Shown here piece by piece: positions 1 through 9,420 of a stretch of DNA of 64,000 nucleotides (position 1 is the first letter of the stretch; each line of letters begins with the position of its first letter). Origin of the DNA: Mycolicibacterium chubuense NBB4 (GTDB lineage: Bacteria > Actinomycetota > Actinomycetes > Mycobacteriales > Mycobacteriaceae); contig NC_018027.1 in the NCBI RefSeq assembly GCF_000266905.1, forward strand, positions 992,001 to 1,056,000, in the 5' to 3' direction. The notes under the pieces were generated by a model. It was not told the DNA's origin and ran no database searches. It was given only the letters and a program-made list of their open reading frames with translations. The translations under genes and the position numbers were made by a program.

Positions 1-412
1 CCTCGCCTCCGACCATGAAGGCCAGCGTTCCAGCGGTGGCGCCCTTGATGCCACCGGAGACCGGTGCGTCGATCTGTGCGAGTCCCTTCTCGACCGCCTG
101 GGCATGGATCGTGCGCGCGTCGTCGACGGAGATGGTCGACGTGTCGATCAGCAGCGCACCGGGTTTCGCCGCCGGCAGCACTTCCGCGTAACAGGCTTTG
201 ACGATGTCACCGTTGGGCAGCGAGGTGATGATCACGTCGGCGTCGGCCACCGCGGCCGCGCCCGTGTCGAAGATCTGCGCGCCCTTGGCGGCGGCCGCCT
301 CCTGAAGCGCGGGCACGGGGTCGAACCCGTGCACGGTATGCCCGGCGGTGACCAGGTTCGCCGCCATCGGGCCGCCCATGTTGCCGAGCCCGAGGAACGC
401 GATCGTCGTCAT
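1..412 (-). CDS. mmsB: 3-hydroxyisobutyrate dehydrogenase, N-terminal part (3' end beyond window)
   Basis: NAD-dependent oxidation of 3-hydroxyisobutyrate to methylmalonate semialdehyde in valine catabolism. Only the first 137 codons are in the window; the gene runs off the left edge. The Rossmann motif GLGNMGGPMA lies at residues 7-16, and the family substrate-binding motif DAPVSGG appears near residue 115. I chose the ATG at 412 because GGGAG sits 6 nt upstream; an in-frame ATG at 418 has no such spacing. It follows the acyl-CoA dehydrogenase by about 24 bp on the same strand, and mmsA lies further upstream, the order recalled for Rv0753c-Rv0751c. Identification is confident; only the truncation limits it. 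Confidence 0.93.
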   Translation of the reverse strand, partial: MTTIAFLGLGNMGGPMAANLVTAGHTVHGFDPVPALQEAAAAKGAQIFDTGAAAVADADVIITSLPNGDIVKACYAEVLPAAKPGALLIDTSTISVDDARTIHAQAVEKGLAQIDAPVSGGIKGATAGTLAFMVGGE

Positions 413-436
413 AGTCATCTCCCGGTCATCTCCCCT

Positions 437-1600
437 TCACGAGTTACGGGCGTTGGCTGCGGCCGCACGCCCGATCACCACCCGCATGATTTCGTTGGTG
501 CCTTCCAAGATCCGGTGCACGCGCAGATCGCGGACGATCTTCTCCAGCCCGTACTCCCGAAGGTATCCGTAGCCGCCGTGCAGTTGCAGCGCCTGATCCG
601 CCACGTCGAAACAGGCGTCGGTGACGTAGCGTTTGGCCATCGCGCACAACTCCACCTTCGCGGGGTGGTCGTCGTCGAGAGCTGTTGCGGCGCGCCACAA
701 CAGCACGCGCGACGTCTCCAGCGCGGTGGCCATGTCGGCCAGCGTGAAGCGGATGGTCGGCTCGTCGAGCAGCGGTCCGCCGAACGCCTGCCGGTCGGCG
801 AGGTAGCGGGCGGCCTTGTCGTAGGCCGCCTGGGCGCCGCCGAGGGAGCACGCCGCGATGTTGATGCGGCCGCCGTTGAGGCCCTTCATCGCGATGCCGA
901 ATCCCGCGCCCTCGCCGTCGGTGCCGCCGAGCATCGCCTCGGCCGGCACGCGCGCGCCCTCGAAGATGACCTGCTTGGTGGGCTGGGCGTTCCACCCCAT
1001 CTTCTGCTCGTCGGTCCCGAAGCTCAGCCCCGGCGTGTCCTTGGGCACCACGAATGCCGAGATGCCCCTGGGCCCTTCGGCTCCGGTGCGCGCCATCACC
1101 ACGTAGACGTCCGAGGATCCGGCGCCGGAGATGAACTGCTTGACCCCGTCGATGACGAAGTCGCCGCCTGAGCGAACGGCCTTGGTGCGCAACGCGCTTG
1201 CATCCGATCCTGCGCCGGGCTCGGTCAGGCAGTAGCTGGCGACGGCGTCCATCGACGCCAGCCGCGGCACCCACGTCTTGCGCTGCTCTTCGGTGCCGAA
1301 GCTGTCGACCATCCAGGCGCACATGTTGTGGATCGACAGGAACGCCGCGACGGTCGGGTCGGCCGTCGCCAGCATCTCGAAGATCCGCACGGCGTCGATA
1401 CGGCGCAGGCCGCTACCGCCGACGTCGTCGCGGCAGTAGATCGCGGCCATGCCCAGCTCCGCCGCTTCGCGCAGCACGTCGACGGGAAAGTGGTGCGTCT
1501 CGTCCCACTCCAGAGCATGTGGCGCCAAACGCTTCTCGGCGAATGCGGCCGCCGTCTCGGCGATGACGCGCTCGTCGTCGTCCAGCCCGAAATAGTCCAC
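437..1600 (-). CDS. fadE9: acyl-CoA dehydrogenase, probably isobutyryl-CoA dehydrogenase
   Basis: FAD flavoprotein that oxidises a short branched acyl-CoA (isobutyryl-CoA expected) in valine breakdown. It is 387 aa, normal for the family. Visible motifs are the ACAD signature around CLTEPGAGSDA, the FVIDGVKQFISGAG strand-turn region, and C-terminal EGTNEIMR, which in this family carries the catalytic glutamate. The start is taken as GTG at 1600, preceded by GAGGAG at 8 nt; the longer reading frame upstream has no family-like sequence. It lies between mmsA (39 bp upstream) and mmsB on the same strand, which supports the substrate assignment. The symbol follows the M. tuberculosis gene in the same position and is inferred from context. 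Confidence 0.9.
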   Translation of the reverse strand: MDYFGLDDDERVIAETAAAFAEKRLAPHALEWDETHHFPVDVLREAAELGMAAIYCRDDVGGSGLRRIDAVRIFEMLATADPTVAAFLSIHNMCAWMVDSFGTEEQRKTWVPRLASMDAVASYCLTEPGAGSDASALRTKAVRSGGDFVIDGVKQFISGAGSSDVYVVMARTGAEGPRGISAFVVPKDTPGLSFGTDEQKMGWNAQPTKQVIFEGARVPAEAMLGGTDGEGAGFGIAMKGLNGGRINIAACSLGGAQAAYDKAARYLADRQAFGGPLLDEPTIRFTLADMATALETSRVLLWRAATALDDDHPAKVELCAMAKRYVTDACFDVADQALQLHGGYGYLREYGLEKIVRDLRVHRILEGTNEIMRVVIGRAAAANARNS

Positions 1601-1638
1601 GTGTAATGCTCCTCGCGCAAGCGCTCGTCGGCTCGCTG

Positions 1639-3159
1639 CTATTTCATCGTCGGGATGACGAACTCGGCGCCGTCCTTGATGCCCGACGGCCACCGCTCGG
1701 TCACGGTCTTGGTCTTCGTGTAGAACAGGACCGAGTGCGGGCCGTGCTGGTTGAGGTCACCGAAGCCGGACCGCTTCCAGCCGCCGAAGGTGTGGTAGGA
1801 AACCGGCACCGGGATCGGCACGTTCACTCCGACCATGCCGACCTGTACGCGCGACACGAAGTCACGGGCGGCGTCGCCGTCGCGGGTGAAGATCGCCACA
1901 CCGTTGCCGTACTCGTGCTTGGTCGGCAGGCTCAGTGCCTCCTCGTAATCGTGCGCGCGCACGATGCACAGCACGGGCCCGAAGATCTCGTCGGTGTAGA
2001 TCGACATGTCGGTGGTGACATGGTCGAACAGGGTGGGGCCGATGAAGTAGCCGTTCTCCAGGCTCTGGTCGTCGAAGGTCAGCTCGTCGGTGGCGCGTTC
2101 GCGGCCGTCGACCACAAGTTCGGCGCCCGCGTCGACGCCCTGACCGATGTAGTTGCGCACGCGCTCGAGTGCCGCGCTGGTCACCAGCGGGCCGTAGTCG
2201 GCCTTGGGGTCCAGGCTGTGTCCGACGCGCAGCTGGTTGATCCGCTCGACCAGCCTGTTGCGCAACCGGTTCGCCGTCTCTTCGCCGACGGGTACCGCGA
2301 CGCTGATCGCCATGCAGCGTTCGCCCGCGCTGCCGTAGCCCGCACCGATGAGCGCGTCGACGGCCTGGTCGAGATCGGCGTCGGGCATCACGATCATGTG
2401 GTTCTTGGCGCCGCCGAAGCACTGGGAGCGCTTGCCGGTGGCGGCGGCGTTGGCGTAGATGTACTGCGCGATGTCCGAGCTGCCGACGAAGCCGACGGCC
2501 TGGATGTCCGGGTGGGCCAGGATGGCGTCGACCGCCTCCTTGTCACCCTGCACGACCTGGAAGACGCCGGCGGGCAGGCCGGCCTCGAGGAACAGCTCGG
2601 CCAACCGCAGCGGCACCGACGGGTCGCGTTCGGAAGGCTTGAGAATGAACGCGTTTCCGCATGCGAGCGCGGGGCCGGCCTTCCACAGCGGGATCATCGC
2701 CGGGAAGTTGAACGGCGTGATGCCGGCGACCACGCCGAGCGGCTGGCGGATCGAGTAGACGTCGATGCCGGTGCCGGCGCCTTCGGTGAACTCACCCTTG
2801 AGCAGGTGGGGGATGCCGATCGCGAACTCGATGACCTCGATGCCGCGCTGGATGTCGCCCTTCGAGTCGGGGACGGTCTTGCCGTGCTCCTTGGACAGCA
2901 GCTCCGCCAGCTCTTCGACGTTGGCGTTGACGAGCTCGATGAACTTCATCATCACCCGGGCGCGGCGCTGCGGGTTGTAGGCCGCCCACTCCTTCTGTGC
3001 TTCGACGGCAGAGGCGACCGCGGTGTCGACGTCGGCCTTACTGGCCAGCAGCACCTGGGCCTGTACCTCGCCGGTACTCGGATTCATCACGTCGGCCGTG
3101 CGAGTGGAGGCCAGCTCGCTGCGCTTGCCGTCGATGAAGTGGGGGATCCGTGTGGTCAT
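1639..3159 (-). CDS. mmsA: methylmalonate-semialdehyde dehydrogenase (CoA-acylating)
   Basis: NAD-dependent, CoA-acylating aldehyde dehydrogenase that turns methylmalonate semialdehyde into propionyl-CoA at the end of valine catabolism. It is 506 aa, matching the family. The catalytic cysteine is in SAGERCMA (around residue 285). GAKNHMIVMPDAD just before it, and VGMVGVNVPIPVPVSYHTFGGWKRSGFGD near the C-terminus split into VGVNVPIPVP and FGGWKRSGFGD blocks, are typical of MmsA. The start is the ATG at 3159 with GGAAGG about 7 nt upstream; the in-frame extension to 3315 is unlike the family and runs into the opposite-strand gene's promoter. It is first in the mmsA-fadE9-mmsB operon. Confidence 0.95.
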   Translation of the reverse strand: MTTRIPHFIDGKRSELASTRTADVMNPSTGEVQAQVLLASKADVDTAVASAVEAQKEWAAYNPQRRARVMMKFIELVNANVEELAELLSKEHGKTVPDSKGDIQRGIEVIEFAIGIPHLLKGEFTEGAGTGIDVYSIRQPLGVVAGITPFNFPAMIPLWKAGPALACGNAFILKPSERDPSVPLRLAELFLEAGLPAGVFQVVQGDKEAVDAILAHPDIQAVGFVGSSDIAQYIYANAAATGKRSQCFGGAKNHMIVMPDADLDQAVDALIGAGYGSAGERCMAISVAVPVGEETANRLRNRLVERINQLRVGHSLDPKADYGPLVTSAALERVRNYIGQGVDAGAELVVDGRERATDELTFDDQSLENGYFIGPTLFDHVTTDMSIYTDEIFGPVLCIVRAHDYEEALSLPTKHEYGNGVAIFTRDGDAARDFVSRVQVGMVGVNVPIPVPVSYHTFGGWKRSGFGDLNQHGPHSVLFYTKTKTVTERWPSGIKDGAEFVIPTMK

Positions 3160-3243
3160 GATGAGCCCTTCCGCGCGTAGATAGTTGGATATCCTAGTAA
3201 TTGCAGCGGCTGCTGGCAAGGGTGCGTTGCCGGGGGGCGGATC

Positions 3244-3267
3244 TGTCGGACCTGATTTGTCGGACCT
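3244..3267. repeat. short direct repeat in the mmsA / HNH intergenic region
   Basis: TGTCGGACCT occurs at 3244-3253 and again at 3258-3267, 14 bp start to start, inside the divergent spacer between mmsA (start 3159) and the DUF222/HNH gene (start 3286). It could be an operator for either gene or a chance repeat; nothing in the window identifies a binding protein. Confidence 0.4.
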
Positions 3268-3285
3268 CTCTGCCAGAATGGTGGC

Positions 3286-4550
3286 ATGTCCTCGCCCGCA
3301 ACATCTTTGGCTCACTGCGAGCGTCTCGAGGTGTTGTTCGGGGAGTTGGCCGAGCTGACCGGCCAGCGCAATGCGATCGACGGTCGCGTCGTGGAGATCG
3401 TGGCCGAGATCGACCGCGACGAGCTGTGGGCGGCCGCCGGTGCGCGGTCGGTGGCGGGGTTGGTCGCGTGGAAGGCCGGGATGTCACCGGCCAACGCGCA
3501 GGTGATCGCCACCGTGGCGCACCGGTCCGAGCAGTTCCCCCGCTGCACCGAAGCTCTCCGCGAGGGCCGGCTCTCCCTCGACCAGGTCGGCGCGATCGCC
3601 AAACGGGCCGCCGACGGCTCCGACGAGCACTACGCCGAGTTGGCCGCCTCGGCCACCGTGACCCAGCTGCGGTTCGCCCTCAAGCTCGCTCCCAAGCCGA
3701 AACCCGAACCCAGGCCCGAGCCTGAGGTTGAGCCGGAGCCTGCGCCGGCGCCGCAACCGTCGATCAGCAAGTCCACCGACGGCGAGTGCACCACCTGGCG
3801 GATCACCCTGCCTGCACTGGAGGCCGCGAAGTTCGAGGCCGCGCTGGCCTCGCACCAGGACGCGCTGATCACCGACTGGAAGCGCGATGCGGAGACCAGT
3901 GGCGACCCATCACCGAATCGGCCACCCATGCCGACCAGCGCGGATGCCTTCATGGCGCTGGTCGAAGCCGGCTGGGACGCCGAGGCCGCGCGCCGCCCGC
4001 ACGGGCAGCACACCACCGTGGTCGCGCACCTCGACCTCGACAAGGCGGTGGCCGCCCTGCACCTGGGGCCGCTGCTCCCCGCCGCCGACCGCCGATACCT
4101 GACCTGCGACGCCACCTGCGAGGTGTGGTTCGAACGCCACGGCCGGCCGATCGGCGCGGGCCGCACCACCCGCACGGTCAGCCGGCGGCTGCGCCGCGCC
4201 CTCGAACACCGCGACCGCACCTGCGCCGTGCCCGGGTGCGGGGCCACCCGCGGACTGCACGCCCACCACATCCGGCACTGGGAAGACGGCGGCCCCACCG
4301 AGATGTCCAACCTCGTCCTCGTCTGCCCGTACCACCATCGGGCCCACCACCGCGGTCTGATCACCATCACCGGACCCGCCGACCAGCTCGTCGTCACCGA
4401 CGGCGCCGGCCGCGCCCTGAGCAGCGCATCGCTGGCCCGCACCCCGACCACACCGCCACCCGCGGTGGCACCGTACAAAGGACCCACCGGCGAACGCGCC
4501 GACTGGTGGTGGTACGAACCCTTCCAACCCCCACCACCACCGAGCGAGAA

Positions 4551-4554
<4 letters not shown>
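3286..4554 (+). CDS. DUF222 / HNH endonuclease-domain protein (13E12 repeat family)
   Basis: A 422 aa protein of the mycobacterial 13E12 family. Residues 1-130 form the helical DUF222 region, then a low-complexity stretch of alternating K/P/E/P (about 130-150), a second DUF222 part, and a C-terminal HNH nuclease fold. There the zinc and catalytic residues are visible as CAVPGCG, HAHHIRHWEDGG, N of SNLVLVCPYHHRAHH. The family has many copies per genome, is often linked to mobile or recombination-prone DNA, and its cellular role is unknown. It converges with rmlC, overlapping it by 4 bp. M. tuberculosis also has 13E12 members (Rv3466-Rv3467) beside rmlC, so this pairing is old rather than a recent insertion. 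Confidence 0.9.
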
Positions 4555-6175
<1,621 letters not shown>

Positions 6176-7033
6176 TCAGCCGGTCGTGCCGAGCGGCCCG
6201 GCCAGCTCCTCGAGGGTGGACAGCAGTTCGTCCGGGCCCCCGAGCACCTGGATGGCGACATGGTCGGCGCCGGCCTGCAGGTGCTCGGTCAGTCGCGCCG
6301 CGATCTGCTCGGGCGACCCATAGGCCACCACGGCGTCGATGAACCGGTCACTGCCGGGGCGTTCGAGGTCCTCGTCGGTGAAACCCAGCCGCTTCCAGTT
6401 GTTGACGTAGTTCGACAACCCCAGGTAGAAGTCGACGGTCTCGCGGCCGACCTCGCGCGCCCGCTCGGGGTCGTTGGTCAGCACCACCTTGTGTTCGGGC
6501 GCGAGAAACACTGTCGGGCCGAGCAGTTCGCGCGCCTGGCCGGTGTGCACCGGAGTGGTCAGATAGGGGTGCGCGCCGGCGCTGCGCTGCGCGGCGAGCT
6601 GCAGCACCTTCGGGCCCAGCGCGGCGACGACCATCCGGCTGGTCGGCACCTTCGCCGCGTCCAGCGCGTCGAGGTAGTCGACGAGCGCCTGGTAGGGCTT
6701 GGTGTACTGCTGCGTGTGTTCGGGGTGGCCGACGCCGACACCGAGCAGGAACCGGCCCGGGAAGGCCTTCTCGATGCGGTGGAACGACTCGGCGACCTCT
6801 GCGGCCGGGGCGGTCCAGATGTTGACGATGCCGGTGGCCACCTGCAGCGTCTCGGTGTTCTCCAGAATCGGCTCGACGAAGGCGAGGTCGGCCGCCGGCG
6901 ACGCACCCACCCACACCGTGCCGTAACCGAGCTTCTCGATGTCCGACGCCTGCTCCGGTGTGACCGGCGAGCCGGTCCAGACGCCGAAGCGTCCCTGCGC
7001 GGGCTTCAGCGACGGGCCTTCAGATTCACTCAT
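6176..7033 (-). CDS. LLM-class F420-dependent oxidoreductase (Rv3463-like), copy A
   Basis: A 285 aa TIM-barrel flavin/F420 oxidoreductase of the luciferase-like superfamily; substrate unknown. The barrel motifs RFGVWTGSPVTPEQA, ATGIVNIWTAP and FLLGVGVGHPEH are typical of the mycobacterial TIGR03620-like group. ATG at 7033 is preceded by AAGGGA at 5-6 nt. It sits between rmlB and a second, very similar gene (copy B at 7054-7890), 20 bp apart; the two share long identical stretches such as SNYVNNWKRLGF/ANYVNNWKRLGF, so they are tandem paralogues. M. tuberculosis, as recalled, has one such gene here (Rv3463). No regulator is visible. Confidence 0.87.
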   Translation of the reverse strand: MSESEGPSLKPAQGRFGVWTGSPVTPEQASDIEKLGYGTVWVGASPAADLAFVEPILENTETLQVATGIVNIWTAPAAEVAESFHRIEKAFPGRFLLGVGVGHPEHTQQYTKPYQALVDYLDALDAAKVPTSRMVVAALGPKVLQLAAQRSAGAHPYLTTPVHTGQARELLGPTVFLAPEHKVVLTNDPERAREVGRETVDFYLGLSNYVNNWKRLGFTDEDLERPGSDRFIDAVVAYGSPEQIAARLTEHLQAGADHVAIQVLGGPDELLSTLEELAGPLGTTG

Positions 7034-7053
7034 CGAGTTCCCTTCGGTTGCGT

Positions 7054-7890
7054 TCAGTTCAGTCCCAGCGGCCCGGCCAGTTCGGTGAGCGCTCCCACCA
7101 GCTTGTCAGGGCGGGTGAGCACCTGAACGGGCACGTGGTCGGCGCCCGCTTCCAGGTGTTCGGTCAACCGCGCGGCGATCTGGTCGGGGGTGCCGTACGC
7201 GACGACGGCATCCACCAGACGGTCACTACCCGGTTTGGTGACATCCACATCGGAGAATCCGAGCCGTTTCCAGTTGTTCACGTAGTTCGCCAGGCCGAGA
7301 TAGACCGCGAGGGCCTCGCGTCCGACCTCGCGGGCGCGCTCAGGATCTGTCGTCAGCACCACCTTGTGCTCCGGCGCCAGGAACGCCTCGGGGCCGATCA
7401 GCTCGCGGGCGCGGGCGGTGTGCTCGGGAGTGGTCAGATACGGGTGCGCACCGGCGCTGCGCCGCGCCGACAACTGCAGCACCTTGGGCCCCAGCGCCGC
7501 GATGACCCGCCGCTGCCGCGGCACGCCGTGTTCGTCGAGCTTGTCGAGGTAGTCGGTGAGCGCGTCGATCGGCTTGCGGTACTCCTTGTGCGCCTCGCGG
7601 TGCCCGACCCCGATGCCCAGCAGGAAGCGCCCGGGGTGCGCTGCCTCGATGCGGTGGAACGACTCGGCGACCTCGCCGGGAGCGGCCGTCCAGATGTTCA
7701 CGATGCCGGTGGCGACCTGCAACGTCGTCGTGGCGTCGAGAAGGGGTTCGACCCAGTCCAGCGCCGCCGGCGGCGAGCCGCCGACCCAGACGGCGCCGTA
7801 GCCCAGCGCCTCGATCTCCGCGGCCTGCGCAGGGGTCACCCCGCGGCCGAACGATCCGAATCTGCCCAGATCGGGCTTCGCGTCGGTCAC
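7054..7890 (-). CDS. LLM-class F420-dependent oxidoreductase, copy B (tandem paralogue)
   Basis: A 278 aa paralogue of the neighbouring LLM protein with the same barrel landmarks: RFGSFGRGVTPAQAAEIEALG, ATGIVNIWTAAPG, FLLGIGVGHREAH and VLQLSARRSAGAHPYLTT. The start is GTG at 7890, whose last two bases and next base form the stop codon of the histidine kinase gene (GTGA overlap). That coupling, and the 20 bp gap to copy A, place both oxidoreductases in one transcript with the kinase/flavoprotein pair. Function is not known; a reduced-deazaflavin substrate is inferred from the family only. Reading frames that extend upstream of 7890 are out-of-frame shadow of the kinase. Confidence 0.85.
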   Translation of the reverse strand: MTDAKPDLGRFGSFGRGVTPAQAAEIEALGYGAVWVGGSPPAALDWVEPLLDATTTLQVATGIVNIWTAAPGEVAESFHRIEAAHPGRFLLGIGVGHREAHKEYRKPIDALTDYLDKLDEHGVPRQRRVIAALGPKVLQLSARRSAGAHPYLTTPEHTARARELIGPEAFLAPEHKVVLTTDPERAREVGREALAVYLGLANYVNNWKRLGFSDVDVTKPGSDRLVDAVVAYGTPDQIAARLTEHLEAGADHVPVQVLTRPDKLVGALTELAGPLGLN

Positions 7891-9353
7891 TGTGCGGGGG
7901 CTTCCGGCGCCGGCGCGTGTAGCGGCAGGCAGACGATGAACTTCGTGTCGCCGGGCTTCGACTGCACCGACAGGTTGCCGTGGTGCTTCTCGACGACGAT
8001 CCGCCAGGCGAGGTCCAGGCCCAGGCCGGTGCCTTCGCCGAACGGCTTGGTCGTGAAGAACGGCGTGAAGATCCGTTCGACGATGTCCTCGGGAACACCG
8101 GGCCCGTCGTCGCAGATCTCGACGCGGACCGTGGTCTCGCTCTCCCGCAGGGTCCGGATCGTCAGAGTGCCCTGACCGTTCATCGCCTGGATGGCGTTGT
8201 CGATGATGTTCGTCCACACCTGGTTGAGGTCGCCGGGATAGCAGAGCAATTCGGGCAGCGTGGTGTCCTTCTCCCACACCAGCTTCACCGGCTTCTCCTT
8301 GCCGACCTTGTCGCCGAAGATCGTCTTGATCGTGCTGAACAGCAGTTCGTGGACGTTGGCGCTCTGGTATTCGGCGCGGTCCATCTGCGAGTACTGCTTG
8401 GCCCCGGCCAGCAGCGCGGAGATCCGCTTGCTCGCCTCGGCGATCTGGTTCATCAACAGCTCGTTGTCGATCGTGTACTTCAGCCAGCCGATCGCGCCCG
8501 GCAGCGTCGCCGAGCAGTCGACGTCGTCGATCGACGCCTCGACGCGTTCGAGCCAGTCGACGTCGAGGCCCGCCTCCACGAACGTCGGGGCGTAGTCCCA
8601 CGCGCCGGCGATCCCGTGCTCTTCGAGCCAGTCGCCGATCTGGTCCTCCCGGTCGGAGGTCTCCAGCGCGGAGAGCTCCTGCGACTTGGACTTGGCCACC
8701 TGCTCGGCCACCTCGTCCTGGATGCTGATCAGAACCTTCAGCGCGGCCGGGGTGAACTTGCCGTCGGCGAGCATCGCGAGCTTGTGCCGCATCTTGCCGA
8801 CCCCCTCGCGCAGGTCCGCGACCGCGCGGGCGGTCGCGCCCGCGGGGTTGTTGAGCTGATGGGTCAGTCCGGCGGACAGCTGGCCCAGCGCCAGCAGCTT
8901 CTCGCGCTGGCCGATGATCTGGCGCTGCCGCAGCCCGCCGACCATGTGCCCCTCGAGCAGGTGCACCGCCATCGGGAACTCTTTCTGCATGAACTCGGCG
9001 AACGCCGACGCGTCCAGGACGAAGAACCGCGACGGCCGGGTGACGCGGACCGACGCCTGGTAGACGTGCTCCTCGCCGGGGATGTAGGCCGACCAGGCTC
9101 CGCAGTACACCCCGCGCTGAGAGGTGCGGTTGGTTTCGATGTCGACGCCGCCCGAGCGCTTGGACATCACCAGCTCGCCGTCGATGAGCACGTAGAAGCA
9201 GGTCGCGGGGTCGCCTTCGGTGCAGATCGGGCCTGGCTCGAAGGTGGCGATGTGGCCGTTCTCGCACAGCGTCTGCAGCTGCTCGTCGGTCAGCGCCTCG
9301 AACAGGAACAACGAGCGCAACTCATCGGGCAGGCACGCCTCGCCGATCGTCAT
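7887..9353 (-). CDS. cyclic-nucleotide-binding-domain histidine kinase
   Basis: A soluble sensor kinase of 488 aa. Residues about 10-130 are a CRP-like cNMP-binding domain (FEPGPICTEGDPATCFYVL, then GELVMSKR). Residues 155-180 hold the phosphoacceptor box LGQLSAGLTHQLNNPAG with H and the following N. The C-terminal HATPase has NIIDNAIQAM (N box), DDGPGVP (G1) and GTGLGLDLAWRIV (G2). No membrane segment is present. ATG at 9353 is chosen because GGGA lies about 7 nt upstream and the domain begins at once; an ATG-like extension to 9392 is less likely. It follows the response-regulator/flavoprotein gene by 67 bp on the same strand and overlaps the LLM gene downstream. The pair is the obvious cognate two-component system. 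Confidence 0.88.
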   Translation of the reverse strand: MTIGEACLPDELRSLFLFEALTDEQLQTLCENGHIATFEPGPICTEGDPATCFYVLIDGELVMSKRSGGVDIETNRTSQRGVYCGAWSAYIPGEEHVYQASVRVTRPSRFFVLDASAFAEFMQKEFPMAVHLLEGHMVGGLRQRQIIGQREKLLALGQLSAGLTHQLNNPAGATARAVADLREGVGKMRHKLAMLADGKFTPAALKVLISIQDEVAEQVAKSKSQELSALETSDREDQIGDWLEEHGIAGAWDYAPTFVEAGLDVDWLERVEASIDDVDCSATLPGAIGWLKYTIDNELLMNQIAEASKRISALLAGAKQYSQMDRAEYQSANVHELLFSTIKTIFGDKVGKEKPVKLVWEKDTTLPELLCYPGDLNQVWTNIIDNAIQAMNGQGTLTIRTLRESETTVRVEICDDGPGVPEDIVERIFTPFFTTKPFGEGTGLGLDLAWRIVVEKHHGNLSVQSKPGDTKFIVCLPLHAPAPEAPAQ

Positions 9354-9420
9354 CTTGTTCCCGTCCCTTCCTTCGGCTGCGTCGTGCAACATCAGTGGTC
9401 GGCGCTGGATTCCGCCGCGG

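Noticed and set aside
104..1606. Long plus-strand frames antisense to the acyl-CoA dehydrogenase
   Set aside because: They are out-of-frame shadows typical of GC-rich coding DNA: no family motifs, no ribosome sites, biased Arg/Ala/His composition.
7890..9267. N-terminal extension of the second LLM gene into the kinase region
   Set aside because: The extension is Arg-rich shadow sequence; the GTG at 7890 overlaps the kinase stop and starts exactly at family-like sequence.
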